Source: CAITSH01 sp945892985 (GTDB taxonomy: Bacteria > Pseudomonadota > Gammaproteobacteria > Burkholderiales > SG8-39). From it: a stretch of DNA of 37,488 nucleotides. Location: the NCBI GenBank assembly GCA_945892985.1, contig CAMDDU010000043.1, positions 1-37,488 on the forward strand, given 5' to 3'. This document shows, piece by piece, positions 16,235 through 24,355 of this stretch (position 1 is its first letter; the number at the start of each line of letters is the position of its first letter). Both the position numbers and the translations under genes were made by a program. Under the pieces are notes generated by a model. It was not told the origin of the DNA and made no database searches. It saw only the letters and a program-made list of their open reading frames with translations.

Positions 16235-16325
16235 GGACTGCCGCGGATGCCAGGGGAAGGGCTTGCGAACTTCGAACTTCGGACTTCGGGCTTCGGGCCG
16301 TGAACTTAGCGTCAGGTGCCGCAAT

Positions 16326-16889
16326 TCAGGTCGCGCGCACCGTCCAAAAATGCACGCTGTGATCGCCCACTTTGACGCTGCGCTCGGGCGGAAACTCCGG
16401 CCCCATGTCGAACTTGTTGCTGACGACGCGCGAGCCGGGCTTGAGTTGCTTCCATAGAGCCGGCCGCAGACGTCGATTAAAGGCAACCGAAAGATAGAGC
16501 GTCACCACGCTTGCCTCCGACACATCGGTGTCAAAGACATCGGCAACCTCGAAACGGGTGCGCGCAGCCACACCGCCCTTGTCGGCGTAATAGCGCGCTT
16601 CGCTGATGCGCTGCGGGTCGATGTCAACGCCAAAACCGCGCGCGCCATACCGGTAGGCCGCGGCGATGATAATGCGGCCGTCGCCGCAACCGAGGTCGCA
16701 CACGTTGTCCGCCGGGCCGACCCCGGCGCCGCTGAGCATGGCCTCTATGGCCTCATTACCGGTGACATAAAACGGAATTTCCGGCGGGAACAGCATGACC
16801 CGACTGCTGATGCCATAGTTGGTGCAGCCGGCGACAAGCAGTGGCAAGGCCGGTGTCGCGGCAAGAAAGCGCCGGCGCGAGAGAGTCAT
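16326..16889 (-). CDS. SAM-dependent methyltransferase with Tat/lipoprotein-like N-terminus
   Basis: A 187-residue class I methyltransferase. Motif I is DLGCGDGRI (65-73), followed by GVDIDPQRI, VTLYLS and NKFDMGPEFPP. This pattern resembles the FAM173/ATPSCKMT-like lysine methyltransferase family. The N-terminus is odd: SRRRFLAA (4-11) fits the twin-arginine motif, a hydrophobic stretch follows, and LVAGC (18-22) fits a lipobox with Cys22. Taken literally, the enzyme would be exported and lipidated, where S-adenosylmethionine is not known to be available. It is third in a coupled operon, overlapping the APC permease stop by four bases (ATGA). The substrate is unknown. Confidence 0.85.
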   Translation of the reverse strand: MTLSRRRFLAATPALPLLVAGCTNYGISSRVMLFPPEIPFYVTGNEAIEAMLSGAGVGPADNVCDLGCGDGRIIIAAAYRYGARGFGVDIDPQRISEARYYADKGGVAARTRFEVADVFDTDVSEASVVTLYLSVAFNRRLRPALWKQLKPGSRVVSNKFDMGPEFPPERSVKVGDHSVHFWTVRAT

Positions 16890-18247
16890 GCGGCCGCCCT
16901 TTTTTCACGCCGCATGCTCCAGACGAGCACCAAGCCGCCCGCAGCGAGCACTCCCACGCCGGCTAAGGCGCCGACACCGGTGTAAGCCAGGCTCGAGTAG
17001 AGCAGCCACGCCGCGCTGGCGCAAAACAGCAGCGGCAGCAGCGGATAAAAGGGCACGCGAAACGGTCGCTCTGCCGCCGCCTCGGTGCGCCTGAGCACCA
17101 TCAGCGCGATGCCCGTAAGCAGGAAAAAGAACCAGAACACCGGTGCGGTAAAATCAACCATGGTCTCGAAACCCTTGCGCGTCGCCGCACCGAAACCCAC
17201 CAGTAGCAGGGAAATCGCCGACTGCGCCAGCAATGCCGGTCGCGGCACACCCGAGGCGTGCCAGCCGCCAAGCCAGCCGAACAGCTTCCAATCCCGACCC
17301 AGCGCGTAATTGCTGCGCGCGCCCACCAGCATGGTGGCGTTGATCGAGGTCAGTGACGCGACGATCACCATCAGGCTCATCAAGGTGGCGCTGCCCGGCC
17401 CCCAGGCCCGCGCAAGCAGATCGGCGGCAACCACCTTGGAACCGGCCACGCCCTCCAGACCGAGGCCGCGCAGGTAGGCGAAGTTCACCAGCAGGTAAAG
17501 CGCGGTGACCAGCAACAGCCCGATCACCAGCGCACGCAGGATGCCGCGCTTGCGGTCCTTCACCTCGGCCGACATATAGGCCGCCTCGTTCCAGCCGCCA
17601 TAGGTCAGCAGCACGAAGACCATGGCCAGCCCCAGCGCCGAGGCGGCGGGCATGCCCGTGGGCGTTGCAGCCGCCGCAGCCGCCGGTGCCACCGTGACCA
17701 TCGTGGCCACCGGTTCGACGACAAAGAGTCCGGCGACGACGATGGCCACCAGCCCCGACACTTCAAAAAACGTCAGCACGTTGTGCGTGGCTTTGCCCTC
17801 GCGCAGGCCGAACCAGTTGAGAACGGTGAGTGCAAGCACCACCAGCGCCGCCCAGATGGCGCTCGAATGCTCGCCCAGAGACAGCAGGTTGCTGGCGTAA
17901 TCGCCCAGCACAAACGCCAGCAGCGCGATCGAGCCGGTGGTGATGACAGTGGCGCGCGCCCAGGCAAAGAGGAAAGACAAGTGCCGTCCGAAGGCGCGCG
18001 TAAGAAAGTGATAATCACCGCCGGCGTTCGGGAAAGCCGTGGCGAGTTCGGCGTAGCAGAGCGCGCCGACGATGGACACGAGGCCACCGGCAAGCCACAG
18101 CGCGTACACCATGGTCTGGCTGCCGGCCATGCCGGCCACCAGCGAGGGGAACTTGAAGATGCCCGCGCCTATGACAATGCCAACGACCAGGGCGACCGCA
18201 TCACGCGTGGAAAGCACCCGTTCGGGCAGGGCTGAAACTGTGCTCAT
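16886..18247 (-). CDS. APC-family amino acid permease
   Basis: A 453-residue inner-membrane transporter with about 12 hydrophobic helices. The first helix has GIVIGAGIFKFPSLVAG, the unwound GxGIF-type substrate motif of the APC superfamily. It probably imports an amino acid or related amine with protons. It overlaps lysR (ATGA at 18244-18247) and the methyltransferase (ATGA at 16886-16889), so all three are translated in series. Regulation by the co-transcribed LysR protein is likely. The specific substrate cannot be told. Confidence 0.93.
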   Translation of the reverse strand: MSTVSALPERVLSTRDAVALVVGIVIGAGIFKFPSLVAGMAGSQTMVYALWLAGGLVSIVGALCYAELATAFPNAGGDYHFLTRAFGRHLSFLFAWARATVITTGSIALLAFVLGDYASNLLSLGEHSSAIWAALVVLALTVLNWFGLREGKATHNVLTFFEVSGLVAIVVAGLFVVEPVATMVTVAPAAAAAATPTGMPAASALGLAMVFVLLTYGGWNEAAYMSAEVKDRKRGILRALVIGLLLVTALYLLVNFAYLRGLGLEGVAGSKVVAADLLARAWGPGSATLMSLMVIVASLTSINATMLVGARSNYALGRDWKLFGWLGGWHASGVPRPALLAQSAISLLLVGFGAATRKGFETMVDFTAPVFWFFFLLTGIALMVLRRTEAAAERPFRVPFYPLLPLLFCASAAWLLYSSLAYTGVGALAGVGVLAAGGLVLVWSMRREKRAAA

Positions 18248-19158
18248 CGGGAAACCTGCTTTTCAATAAGATTCACAAGAACCTGGCGCAGCCATTGCTG
18301 CGCCGGATCGGTATGGGTGCGCTCGTGCCAGATGGAGGCGATGTCAAAGCCGGGCAGCTTGAGCGGCGGCTCGAGGATCAGCAGCTTGCGCGCATACCCG
18401 CGCGCCAGCCGTTCGGGCAGTACGGCGACCATGTCGGAGCTGGCAATAATCTCGGGCACCATCAGAAAGTGCGGCACCTTCAGCCGGATACGGCGCATGC
18501 GCTTTGCCGTCTTGAGCGCCGCGTCGATGAGCCGCACGAAGGTGCCACCGCCGCTGGGAGTGGCCGATACATGCTCGAGACGGCAAAACTGGTCCAGCGT
18601 AATGCTGTCCGCGATTTCAGGGTGATTGCGGCGTACCACGCAAACCAGGCGTTCGGTGTAAAGGGCGCGGGCGTGCAGTCGCTGCGAGGCGTTGTCGTAA
18701 CTGGTCACGCAGACATCGACCTCGCCCGACTCAAGCTGCTTGTCCATCAGGCCGAAGTCGATGGCCTTGACTTCGAGCCGGGTGCCGGGCGCCTTTCTCT
18801 CGATGAAATCGACCAGTGCGGGCAGCAGGGCGTATTCGACGTAATCGGAGGCAGACAGCGTAAAGGTCAGCTCGGCATGCGTCGGATCGAATGCCGTTTG
18901 CGGCTGCACCAGGCGGTTTATTTCCGCCAGCACCTGTTTCACCGGCCCGCTCAATTCCAGCGCGCGCGCCGTGGGCAGCATGCCGCGCGCCGTGCGCAGC
19001 AACAGCACATCACCAAAAAGTTCGCGCAGCCGTGCCAGCACGGCGCTGGTGGCCGGCTGCGACAAGTGCAGCCTCGTCGCCGCGCGTGACACGCTGCGCT
19101 CGGCGATCAGCGCATCGAAAGCCACGAGCAGGTTTAAATCAACATTTCTTATATCCAT
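18244..19158 (-). CDS. LysR-family regulator (NodD-like group)
   Basis: A 304-residue LysR regulator. The N-terminus MDIRNVDLNLLVAFDALIAERSVSR-type pattern, the SQPATSAVLARLRELFGD recognition helix region and the LLLRTARGMLPT wing match the group that includes NodD, LinR and similar proteins. The effector domain spans about 92-300. It is the first gene of an unusual co-directional operon with an APC permease and a methyltransferase, rather than being divergent from its target. The AT-rich stretch 19159-19215 is the probable promoter region, but no single operator stands out. Confidence 0.93.
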   Translation of the reverse strand: MDIRNVDLNLLVAFDALIAERSVSRAATRLHLSQPATSAVLARLRELFGDVLLLRTARGMLPTARALELSGPVKQVLAEINRLVQPQTAFDPTHAELTFTLSASDYVEYALLPALVDFIERKAPGTRLEVKAIDFGLMDKQLESGEVDVCVTSYDNASQRLHARALYTERLVCVVRRNHPEIADSITLDQFCRLEHVSATPSGGGTFVRLIDAALKTAKRMRRIRLKVPHFLMVPEIIASSDMVAVLPERLARGYARKLLILEPPLKLPGFDIASIWHERTHTDPAQQWLRQVLVNLIEKQVSR

Positions 19159-19222
19159 GGAACAGATAGTTTAAATAGATGGAATCGATTAGACAAATAA
19201 GTATGCATTTCTTAAACTGGCG

Positions 19223-19447
19223 TCACTCGGGCAATACCAGCAACGATGCAAGTAACAATACGAGCGACGACACGAGTAACAATACAAGCAACGACTGCAG
19301 CAGAAACCCAATTACATGTTCAGGCCATTCATGAGTTACGCAGCAGCTAAAGTGATTATCGGATACACCAGCATAAGCATAGGCGCAGTTACGGTAGCTT
19401 ACCTTGTCGCCTGCGAATTCGGTAACCAGCCTGCGGTAGCGCTGCAT
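19223..19447 (-). CDS. Possible small membrane protein, doubtful
   Basis: A 74-codon ORF preceded by AAGGGG three bases before its ATG. The first 45 residues are unremarkable, and about 46-72 is a Leu/Val-rich stretch that could cross the membrane. That stretch is encoded by a 24-bp repeat, so it may be an artefact of the repeat. The opposite strand also holds a 42-codon ORF (19203-19331) with an Asn/Ser/Thr/Asp-rich repeat. I do not recognise either. Low confidence that any protein is made. Confidence 0.25.
   Translation of the reverse strand: MQRYRRLVTEFAGDKVSYRNCAYAYAGVSDNHFSCCVTHEWPEHVIGFLLQSLLVLLLVSSLVLLLASLLVLPE
19232..19295. repeat. 24-bp tandem repeat, about 2.6 copies
   Basis: AGTAACAATACGAGCGACGA at 19251 recurs at 19275 with two changes, and part of a third copy lies before them. 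The period of 24 is a multiple of three. It lies just upstream of the lysR-APC operon. Confidence 0.7.
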
Positions 19448-19519
19448 AGTCCCCTTTTCGGCTGAAGAACGCGTCCCGGGCCCTCCTCCTCCTCAACCCG
19501 GGGTGATTTCTTTCAGTCG

Positions 19520-19548
19520 GCCCTTCCCGGTTCTCCCCCGGGAAGGGC
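19520..19548. other. Strong GC-rich hairpin
   Basis: GCCCTTCCCGG and CCGGGAAGGGC form perfect 11-bp arms around a 7-base loop. No T-run follows on either strand, so it is not a standard terminator. It lies in gene-poor DNA between the lysR operon and the GNAT remnant, and the adjacent CCCGGGCC/ACCCGGGG segment (19474-19503) can also fold. It could be part of a structured RNA; I cannot assign a family. Confidence 0.4.
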
Positions 19549-19621
19549 AATCTCTTCTGCAACCGTAAGGCTTAAACCTTAAACGGCAAAGCTTAAGTGC
19601 TAAGCATGCAGTGCTCAAGGT

Positions 19622-19801
19622 TCATGACGCAGGCGGCGATTCCACCGCGCCATTTTCGGCTACACGCGCACACGGCATCAGCACGCTGTCCACCCAGCGA
19701 CCAAACTTGAAGCCGACCGCGGGCAGCAAGCCCACGCGCGTAAAACCACAGGCCTGAGGCAAACCAATCGAGCCGGCGATATCGCGATCGAGGGAAGCTC
19801 G
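19622..19801 (-). pseudogene. C-terminal remnant of a GNAT acetyltransferase (phosphinothricin acetyltransferase-like)
   Basis: The minus strand encodes about 59 residues that match only the end of the phosphinothricin/methionine sulfone acetyltransferase family: IGLPQACGFTRVGLLPAVGF, then KFGRWVDSVLM. In the family this is IGLHxxxGFxxVGxxxxVGFKFGRWxDxxxM. The acetyl-CoA binding core that should precede it is missing; the frame upstream is just the antisense of the cobalamin adenosyltransferase gene. It is therefore a decayed fragment. The stop is at 19622-19624. Confidence 0.7.
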
Positions 19802-19925
19802 GATATGTACCACTGGGCCTTTGCCCTGGAATCTTCTTGGAGACACGATTCTAGCGCGCCTCCTGCCGCCTATGCCCCGCATATGCCCCGCCGTCGCAGC
19901 AACATCGCGTGCTATATTGGGCCGC

Positions 19926-20483
19926 ATGGGACACCGACTTTCAAAAATAACCACACGCACCGGCGATGCCGGTGAAACCGGCCTGGGCGATGGCAGCCGC
20001 GTTTCCAAACACAGCCTGCGCATCGCCGCGCTGGGCGATGTCGACGAACTCAATTCGTGCATTGGCCTGCTCTTGTCCGAGAGCCTTCGGCCCGATGTCA
20101 GCGATGCCCTCACCGGTGTGCAGCACGATTTGTTCGACCTGGGTGGCGAGGTGTGCATCCCCGGCCGCGTCAGCATCACCAGCGCGCAAATCACGCGTCT
20201 CGAGTCTTTGGTCGAGCACTTCAACGGCGACCTGCCACCACTGAAGGAGTTCATCCTTCCGGGTGGTTGCCGTGCGGCCGGTCTGTCGCACATGGCGCGC
20301 ACCATCTGCCGCCGCGCCGAACGCGCCCTGGTTGCGCTGGCCGCGACGGAGAAGGTCAGTGAGGCCTCGCGTATTTACCTCAACCGCCTGTCCGACCTGA
20401 TGTTCGTGCTCGGCCGGGTGGCCAACCGCCACGCCGGTCAGGCCGACGTGTTGTGGCAGCACGGCCGCAATCAGCCCGCGTAA
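19926..20483 (+). CDS. Cob(I)alamin adenosyltransferase, PduO type
   Basis: A 185-residue PduO-type corrinoid adenosyltransferase. The ATP-binding N-terminal motif is TRTGDAGETGLGDGSRVSKH, followed by GDVDELNS; the helix FILPGGCRAAGLSHMARTI leads into CRRAER, which carries conserved arginines. It transfers the adenosyl group of ATP to cob(I)alamin, giving coenzyme B12. The start at 19926 (MGHRLSKITT) is the family start; the longer frame upstream is not conserved. No B12-dependent enzyme or cobalamin gene is adjacent, and I see no cobalamin riboswitch in the 125 bp upstream. Confidence 0.94.
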   Translation: MGHRLSKITTRTGDAGETGLGDGSRVSKHSLRIAALGDVDELNSCIGLLLSESLRPDVSDALTGVQHDLFDLGGEVCIPGRVSITSAQITRLESLVEHFNGDLPPLKEFILPGGCRAAGLSHMARTICRRAERALVALAATEKVSEASRIYLNRLSDLMFVLGRVANRHAGQADVLWQHGRNQPA

Positions 20484-20643
20484 CAAAGCAAGCTGCCAGG
20501 GAAGCGGGGCGCGCAACGCGGCGTGCCTTGCCCCCCCACCATGTCACCACCGGGGTCGCCACCGTAGTCACCCCCGCGCTCACCGCCCGATGCGTCACTC
20601 TGCACCATCCCCGAAAAACCCGACACAGACTGGAAACTCGTTG

Positions 20644-20709
20644 CACCAGTCGGACCTTTACAGGCGGTGGCTGGAAAGCCTCACCCACCAGTCGGGTCTT
20701 TACAGGCGG
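20644..20709. repeat. Two direct copies of a 24-bp repeat
   Basis: CACCAGTCGG[AC/GT]CTTTACAGGCGG occurs at 20644-20667 and 20686-20709, 42 bp apart start to start. It lies in the gene-free region 20484-20861 after the adenosyltransferase gene. Otherwise I see nothing clear in that region; an ORF across it has no recognisable protein features. Confidence 0.6.
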
Positions 20710-20861
20710 CTGTAAAGCCGTGCCAGTAAAGGGTTTCCAGCAATCGGCATGTTTGAGACGCGGGCCGAGCCAGCGCTATGGCGTGGCTTTGGGCGGCGCC
20801 ATGCCCTTCCGAAGCAATAGCCCCATCCGTCCCCAGGAGCGCGTTCGCCGCGTAGTATTTT

Positions 20862-21586
20862 TGTCATTGCGAGCGCAGTGAAGCAATCCCGTCGTCCTTG
20901 CGACCGCCGTCGCAACACCACAAGATTGCCGCGTCGGCTTCGCCTCCTCGCAATGACATGGATTTTTGTCCTTGCGAGCATCCCTTTGTCATTGCGAGCG
21001 CAGCGAAGCAATCCCGTCGTCCTTGCAAGCGCAGCGACGCGATCCCGTCGTCCTTGCGAACGCCGTCACAACACCACAAGATTGCCGCGTCGGCTTCGCC
21101 TCCTCGCAATGACACGGATTTTTTGTCATTGCGAGCGCAGCGAAGCAATCCCATCGTCCTTGCAAGCGCAGCGACGCGATCCCGTCGTCCTTGCGAACGC
21201 CGTCGCAACACCACAAGATTGCCGCGTCGGCTTCGCCTCCTCGCAATGACAGGGATTTTTGTCCTTGCGAACGCAGCGAAGCAATCCCATCGTCCTTGTG
21301 AGCGCCGTCGCAACACCACAAGATTGCCGCGTCGGCTTCGCCCCCTCGCAATGACATGAATTTTTGTCCTTGCGAGCATCCCTTTGTCATTGCGAGCGCA
21401 GCGAAGCAATCCCATCGTCCTTGTCACCGCCGTCGCAACACCACAAGATTGCCGCGTCGGCTTCGCCTCCACGCAATGACATCGATTTTTGTCATTGCGA
21501 GCGCAGCGAAGCAATCCCATCGTCCTTGTGAGCGCCGTCGCAGTACCACAAGATTGCCGCGTCGGCTTCGCCTCCTCGCAATGACA
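20862..21586. repeat. Array of six CATTGCGAG hairpin repeats
   Basis: Copies lie at 20862-20958, 20987-21114, 21124-21251, 21260-21356, 21385-21481 and 21490-21586. Each begins TGTCATTGCGAG (TGTCCTTGCGAA in copy 4) and ends CTCGCAATGACA or a close variant, so each can fold into a long hairpin. Copies 2 and 3 carry an extra 31 bp that duplicates the left half. The spacers after copies 1 and 4 are nearly identical, and so are those after copies 2, 3 and 5 in their ATTTTTG core, which points to growth by block duplication. A seventh copy is at 6795-6891. No gene lies in 20484-21639. Confidence 0.92.
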
Positions 21587-21639
21587 TGGCCTTGGCATAC
21601 CCCGGGTAGTGCACTCAGTTGTTGTATAGCTCAGGTGTG

Positions 21640-22620
21640 CTATTCGACCTTGGCACCCGAGGCCTTGATCACGCGCGCGTACTTGTCAAACTCGACCTTG
21701 ATGAAAGCGGCAAAGCGCTCCGGCGTGTTGTTTGCCGGCGGCTCCGCGCCCATTTTTTCAAGCCGGTCTTTCATATCCGGCGCGTTCAAGGCCTTGTTGA
21801 TTTCGGTATTCAGGCGCAAGACGATGTCGCGGGGCGCGTTGCCAGGCAAAAATATGCCGAACCAGGTGGTGAGGTCGAACCCGGGCACACCGGCCTCCGC
21901 CAGCGTGGGCAAGTCCGGCGCAAAGGCCGAGCGCTGCGCGGTGGTCACAGCCAGGGCGCGCAGCTTGCCCGCCTTTACCTGCGGCAGCGCGTTGGCGAGG
22001 TTGTCGAACATCAGCTGCACCTGCCCGGCAAGCAGGTCGGCCATCGCCGGCGCGCCGCCCTTGTAGGGAATGTGCACCATCTGCACACCGGCAAGCGCGT
22101 TGAACAACTCACCCGCCAGATGCCCGGTCGAGCCGGTCGAGCCGGAAGCAAAATTGAGGTAGGACGGCCTGGCTTTGGCAAAGTCGATCAACTCTTTCAC
22201 CGACTTTACCGGCAGGGCCGGATTGACCACCAGCACGTTGGGCACCACCGCCACCATCGCCACAGGCGTGAAATCCTTGACCGGGTCGTAGGGAATTTTC
22301 GGATACAGCGTCGGGTTGATGGCATGCGTCGCCACCGCCCCCATGACGATGGTGTAGCCGTCGGGGGCCGCCTTGGCGACGATGTCAGCGCCAATATTGC
22401 CACCCGCACCCGGTTTGTTGTCCACCACCACCGCCTGCCCTGTCGCCTCGGTCAGCTTTTGTCCGATGGCGCGTGCGATCAGATCCAGCGGCCCGCCCGG
22501 CGCGTAAGGCACGACAAAGCGGATAGGCCGCGCCGGGTAGGCCTGCGCCTGGGCGGTCGTTGCGGCCAGCGTCAGCAGCATGCCGGCGCAAAGTATGACG
22601 ATTTTTCTCACCATGCTCAC
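21640..22620 (-). CDS. Bug/TctC-family tripartite transporter receptor
   Basis: A 326-residue periplasmic receptor with a signal peptide (about 1-27, ending TTAQAQA). Bug-family blocks follow: YPARPIRFVVPYAPGG, NKPGAGGNIGADIVAK, HIPYKGGAPAMADLL and EAGVPGFDLTTWFG. It is the likely partner of the TctAB permease upstream, delivering a di- or tricarboxylate or similar acid. It starts with GTG at 22620 (GGAG five bases upstream) or ATG at 22614. It lies 225 bp beyond the tctA stop, after a terminator and a repeat-rich gap, so it probably has separate or attenuated transcription relative to tctBA. Confidence 0.94.
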   Translation of the reverse strand: MSMVRKIVILCAGMLLTLAATTAQAQAYPARPIRFVVPYAPGGPLDLIARAIGQKLTEATGQAVVVDNKPGAGGNIGADIVAKAAPDGYTIVMGAVATHAINPTLYPKIPYDPVKDFTPVAMVAVVPNVLVVNPALPVKSVKELIDFAKARPSYLNFASGSTGSTGHLAGELFNALAGVQMVHIPYKGGAPAMADLLAGQVQLMFDNLANALPQVKAGKLRALAVTTAQRSAFAPDLPTLAEAGVPGFDLTTWFGIFLPGNAPRDIVLRLNTEINKALNAPDMKDRLEKMGAEPPANNTPERFAAFIKVEFDKYARVIKASGAKVE

Positions 22621-22699
22621 AATCGCTCCCCCTCTTCAATGACACCAGCTTAGGGCCTGTCAGGCAATTGCGCTGCCCTTTTACGACGCACAACGCACC

Positions 22700-22799
22700 A
22701 AGCACTAAGCACTAAGCACTAAGCCAAATCACAACTCACAACGCACAATTCACAATTCACAATTCACGATTCACGATTCACCCGCCCACACCCGCCCAC
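22700..22799. repeat. Short tandem repeats between tctA and the Bug gene
   Basis: The gap holds several small tandem series: AGCACTA in about three copies (22700-22724), CACAATT/CACGATT-type 9-bp units in about five (22744-22780), and CCGCCCACA twice (22781-22800). They do not look coding. Confidence 0.7.
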
Positions 22800-22830
22800 A
22801 AAAAACAAAGGACGCCGTAGCGTCCTTTGT
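22800..22830 (-). terminator. Rho-independent terminator after tctA
   Basis: On the minus strand ACAAAGGACGC pairs with GCGTCCTTTGT around a 4-base loop, followed by a run of five T. It begins 16 bases after the tctA stop and should end the tctBA transcript. Confidence 0.85.
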
Positions 22831-22845
22831 AGGGTCGGATGGAGA

Positions 22846-24354
22846 TCAGTCCTCGACGAAGGCTTCCTCGCGTTTTTTGCGCAGAACCGGCGACACAACA
22901 ACGATCAGCATGAGCACCGCAAGCCCGAGCAGCACGGCGCTGATCGGCTTGGTGACAAAGGTCGTCGGATCGCCGCGTGACAGCAGCATGGCGCGACGCA
23001 GGTTCTCTTCCATCATCGGTCCGAGAATGAAGCCCAGGATCAACGGCGCGGGCTCGCACTCAAGCTTCATGCAGAAGTAACCCAACACACCGAACAGGCA
23101 AGTCATGATCACGTCGAAGCCGCTGTTGTTGATCGAGTACACGCCGATACAACAGAACAGCAGGATGGCCGGGTAGAGCATGCGGTAAGGCACCGTGAGG
23201 AGCTTGATCCAGACACCAATCATCGGCAGGTTCAGCACGACCAGCATCAGGTTGCCCACCCACATCGATGCGATCATGCCCCAGAACAGCTGCGGCCTTT
23301 CGGTCATCACCTGCGGGCCGGGGGCGATCCCCTGAATCATCATCGCGCCGATCATCAGCGCCATCACCGGGTTGGACGGAATGCCCAGGGTGAGCAGCGG
23401 AATAAAGGAGGTCTGCGCGCCGGCGTTATTGGCCGCCTCAGGCGCAGCCACGCCCTGGATTGCACCCTTGCCGAACTGCGCCGAGTTCCACGAAACCTTC
23501 TTTTCAAGCGCATAAGCCGAGAACGAGGCCAGCAAGGCGCCGCCACCGGGCAGGATGCCAAGACAGGAACCAAGAATGGTACCGCGGGTTATCGCGCCCG
23601 AGCAGTCCTTCAAATCTTGCAGCGAAGGCAGCAGGTTGGACAGTTTGGCGGTGAAGACTTCACGCTTTTCCTCGACTTGCTCGAGGTTGGTGATGATCTC
23701 GGCAAAACCGAACATACCCATGGCGACAATAACGAAGCCGATGCCGTCCGATACTTCCGGGACGCCAAACGAGAAGCGCGCGACGCCGGAGTTCACGTCA
23801 GTACCGACCAACCCCAGCAGCAAGCCCAGCACCACCATCGAGATCGCCTTGAGCAGCGAGCCGTGCGCCAGAACCACCGCAGCGACCAGGCCCAGCACCA
23901 TCAGCGAGAAATACTCGGCCGGACCAAACTTGAGCGCGACTTCCGCCAGCGGGGGCGCAGCCACAGCAATCACCAGGGTCGCGACCGTTCCGGCGATGAA
24001 CGAGCCGATGGCGGCGATGCCCAGCGCCTTCCCGGCCCGCCCCTGTCTGGCCATTTGGTAGCCGTCCAGCGTTGTGACCGCGGAGGACGATTCGCCCGGC
24101 AGGTTTACCAGAATCGCCGTGGTGGAGCCGCCGTATTGCGCACCGTAGTAAATACCGGCAAGCATGATCAGCGCAGACACCGGCGGCAGATTAAAGGTTA
24201 CCGGCAACAACATGGCGATGGTGGCGACGGGGCCGATGCCCGGCAACACACCGATCAGGGTGCCCAGAACGACACCAAAAAAACAGTACATCAGGTTCTG
24301 CAGCGACAGCGCGACACCGAACCCCAGGCTTAAGTTTGCAATCAGTTCAGTCAT
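22846..24354 (-). CDS. tctA: TctA-family tripartite tricarboxylate transporter, large membrane subunit
   Basis: A 502-residue integral membrane protein with about 12 helices, the family size. Diagnostic blocks include GVLPGIGPVATIAMLLP near residue 40, YYGAQYGGSTTAILVNLPGE at about 70, and the repeat-related GGGALLASF and PEAANNAGAQTSFIPLL segments. It forms the channel of the tripartite tricarboxylate transporter with TctB and uses a Bug receptor. It starts one base after the tctB stop, so translation is coupled. A terminator follows, then a Bug gene. Confidence 0.96.
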   Translation of the reverse strand: MTELIANLSLGFGVALSLQNLMYCFFGVVLGTLIGVLPGIGPVATIAMLLPVTFNLPPVSALIMLAGIYYGAQYGGSTTAILVNLPGESSSAVTTLDGYQMARQGRAGKALGIAAIGSFIAGTVATLVIAVAAPPLAEVALKFGPAEYFSLMVLGLVAAVVLAHGSLLKAISMVVLGLLLGLVGTDVNSGVARFSFGVPEVSDGIGFVIVAMGMFGFAEIITNLEQVEEKREVFTAKLSNLLPSLQDLKDCSGAITRGTILGSCLGILPGGGALLASFSAYALEKKVSWNSAQFGKGAIQGVAAPEAANNAGAQTSFIPLLTLGIPSNPVMALMIGAMMIQGIAPGPQVMTERPQLFWGMIASMWVGNLMLVVLNLPMIGVWIKLLTVPYRMLYPAILLFCCIGVYSINNSGFDVIMTCLFGVLGYFCMKLECEPAPLILGFILGPMMEENLRRAMLLSRGDPTTFVTKPISAVLLGLAVLMLIVVVSPVLRKKREEAFVED

Positions 24355-24355
24355 G

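Noticed and set aside
19231..19620. Possible tmRNA or other known stable RNA
   Set aside because: No TTCGAC-type 5' end, tag-peptide frame such as ANDxxxALAA, or CCA-type 3' end was found on either strand.
19802..19925. Possible cobalamin riboswitch before the adenosyltransferase gene
   Set aside because: No B12-box-like sequence or conserved stem pattern is visible, and the 125-bp space is too short for the usual element.
20453..20881. 142-codon ORF after the adenosyltransferase gene
   Set aside because: It overlaps the end of that gene and then reads through repeats, with low-complexity Arg/Thr content and no recognisable domain.
20862..21586. CRISPR array
   Set aside because: Units are about 97-128 bp, are themselves inverted repeats, and the short gaps between them are similar rather than unique. 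No cas genes are present.
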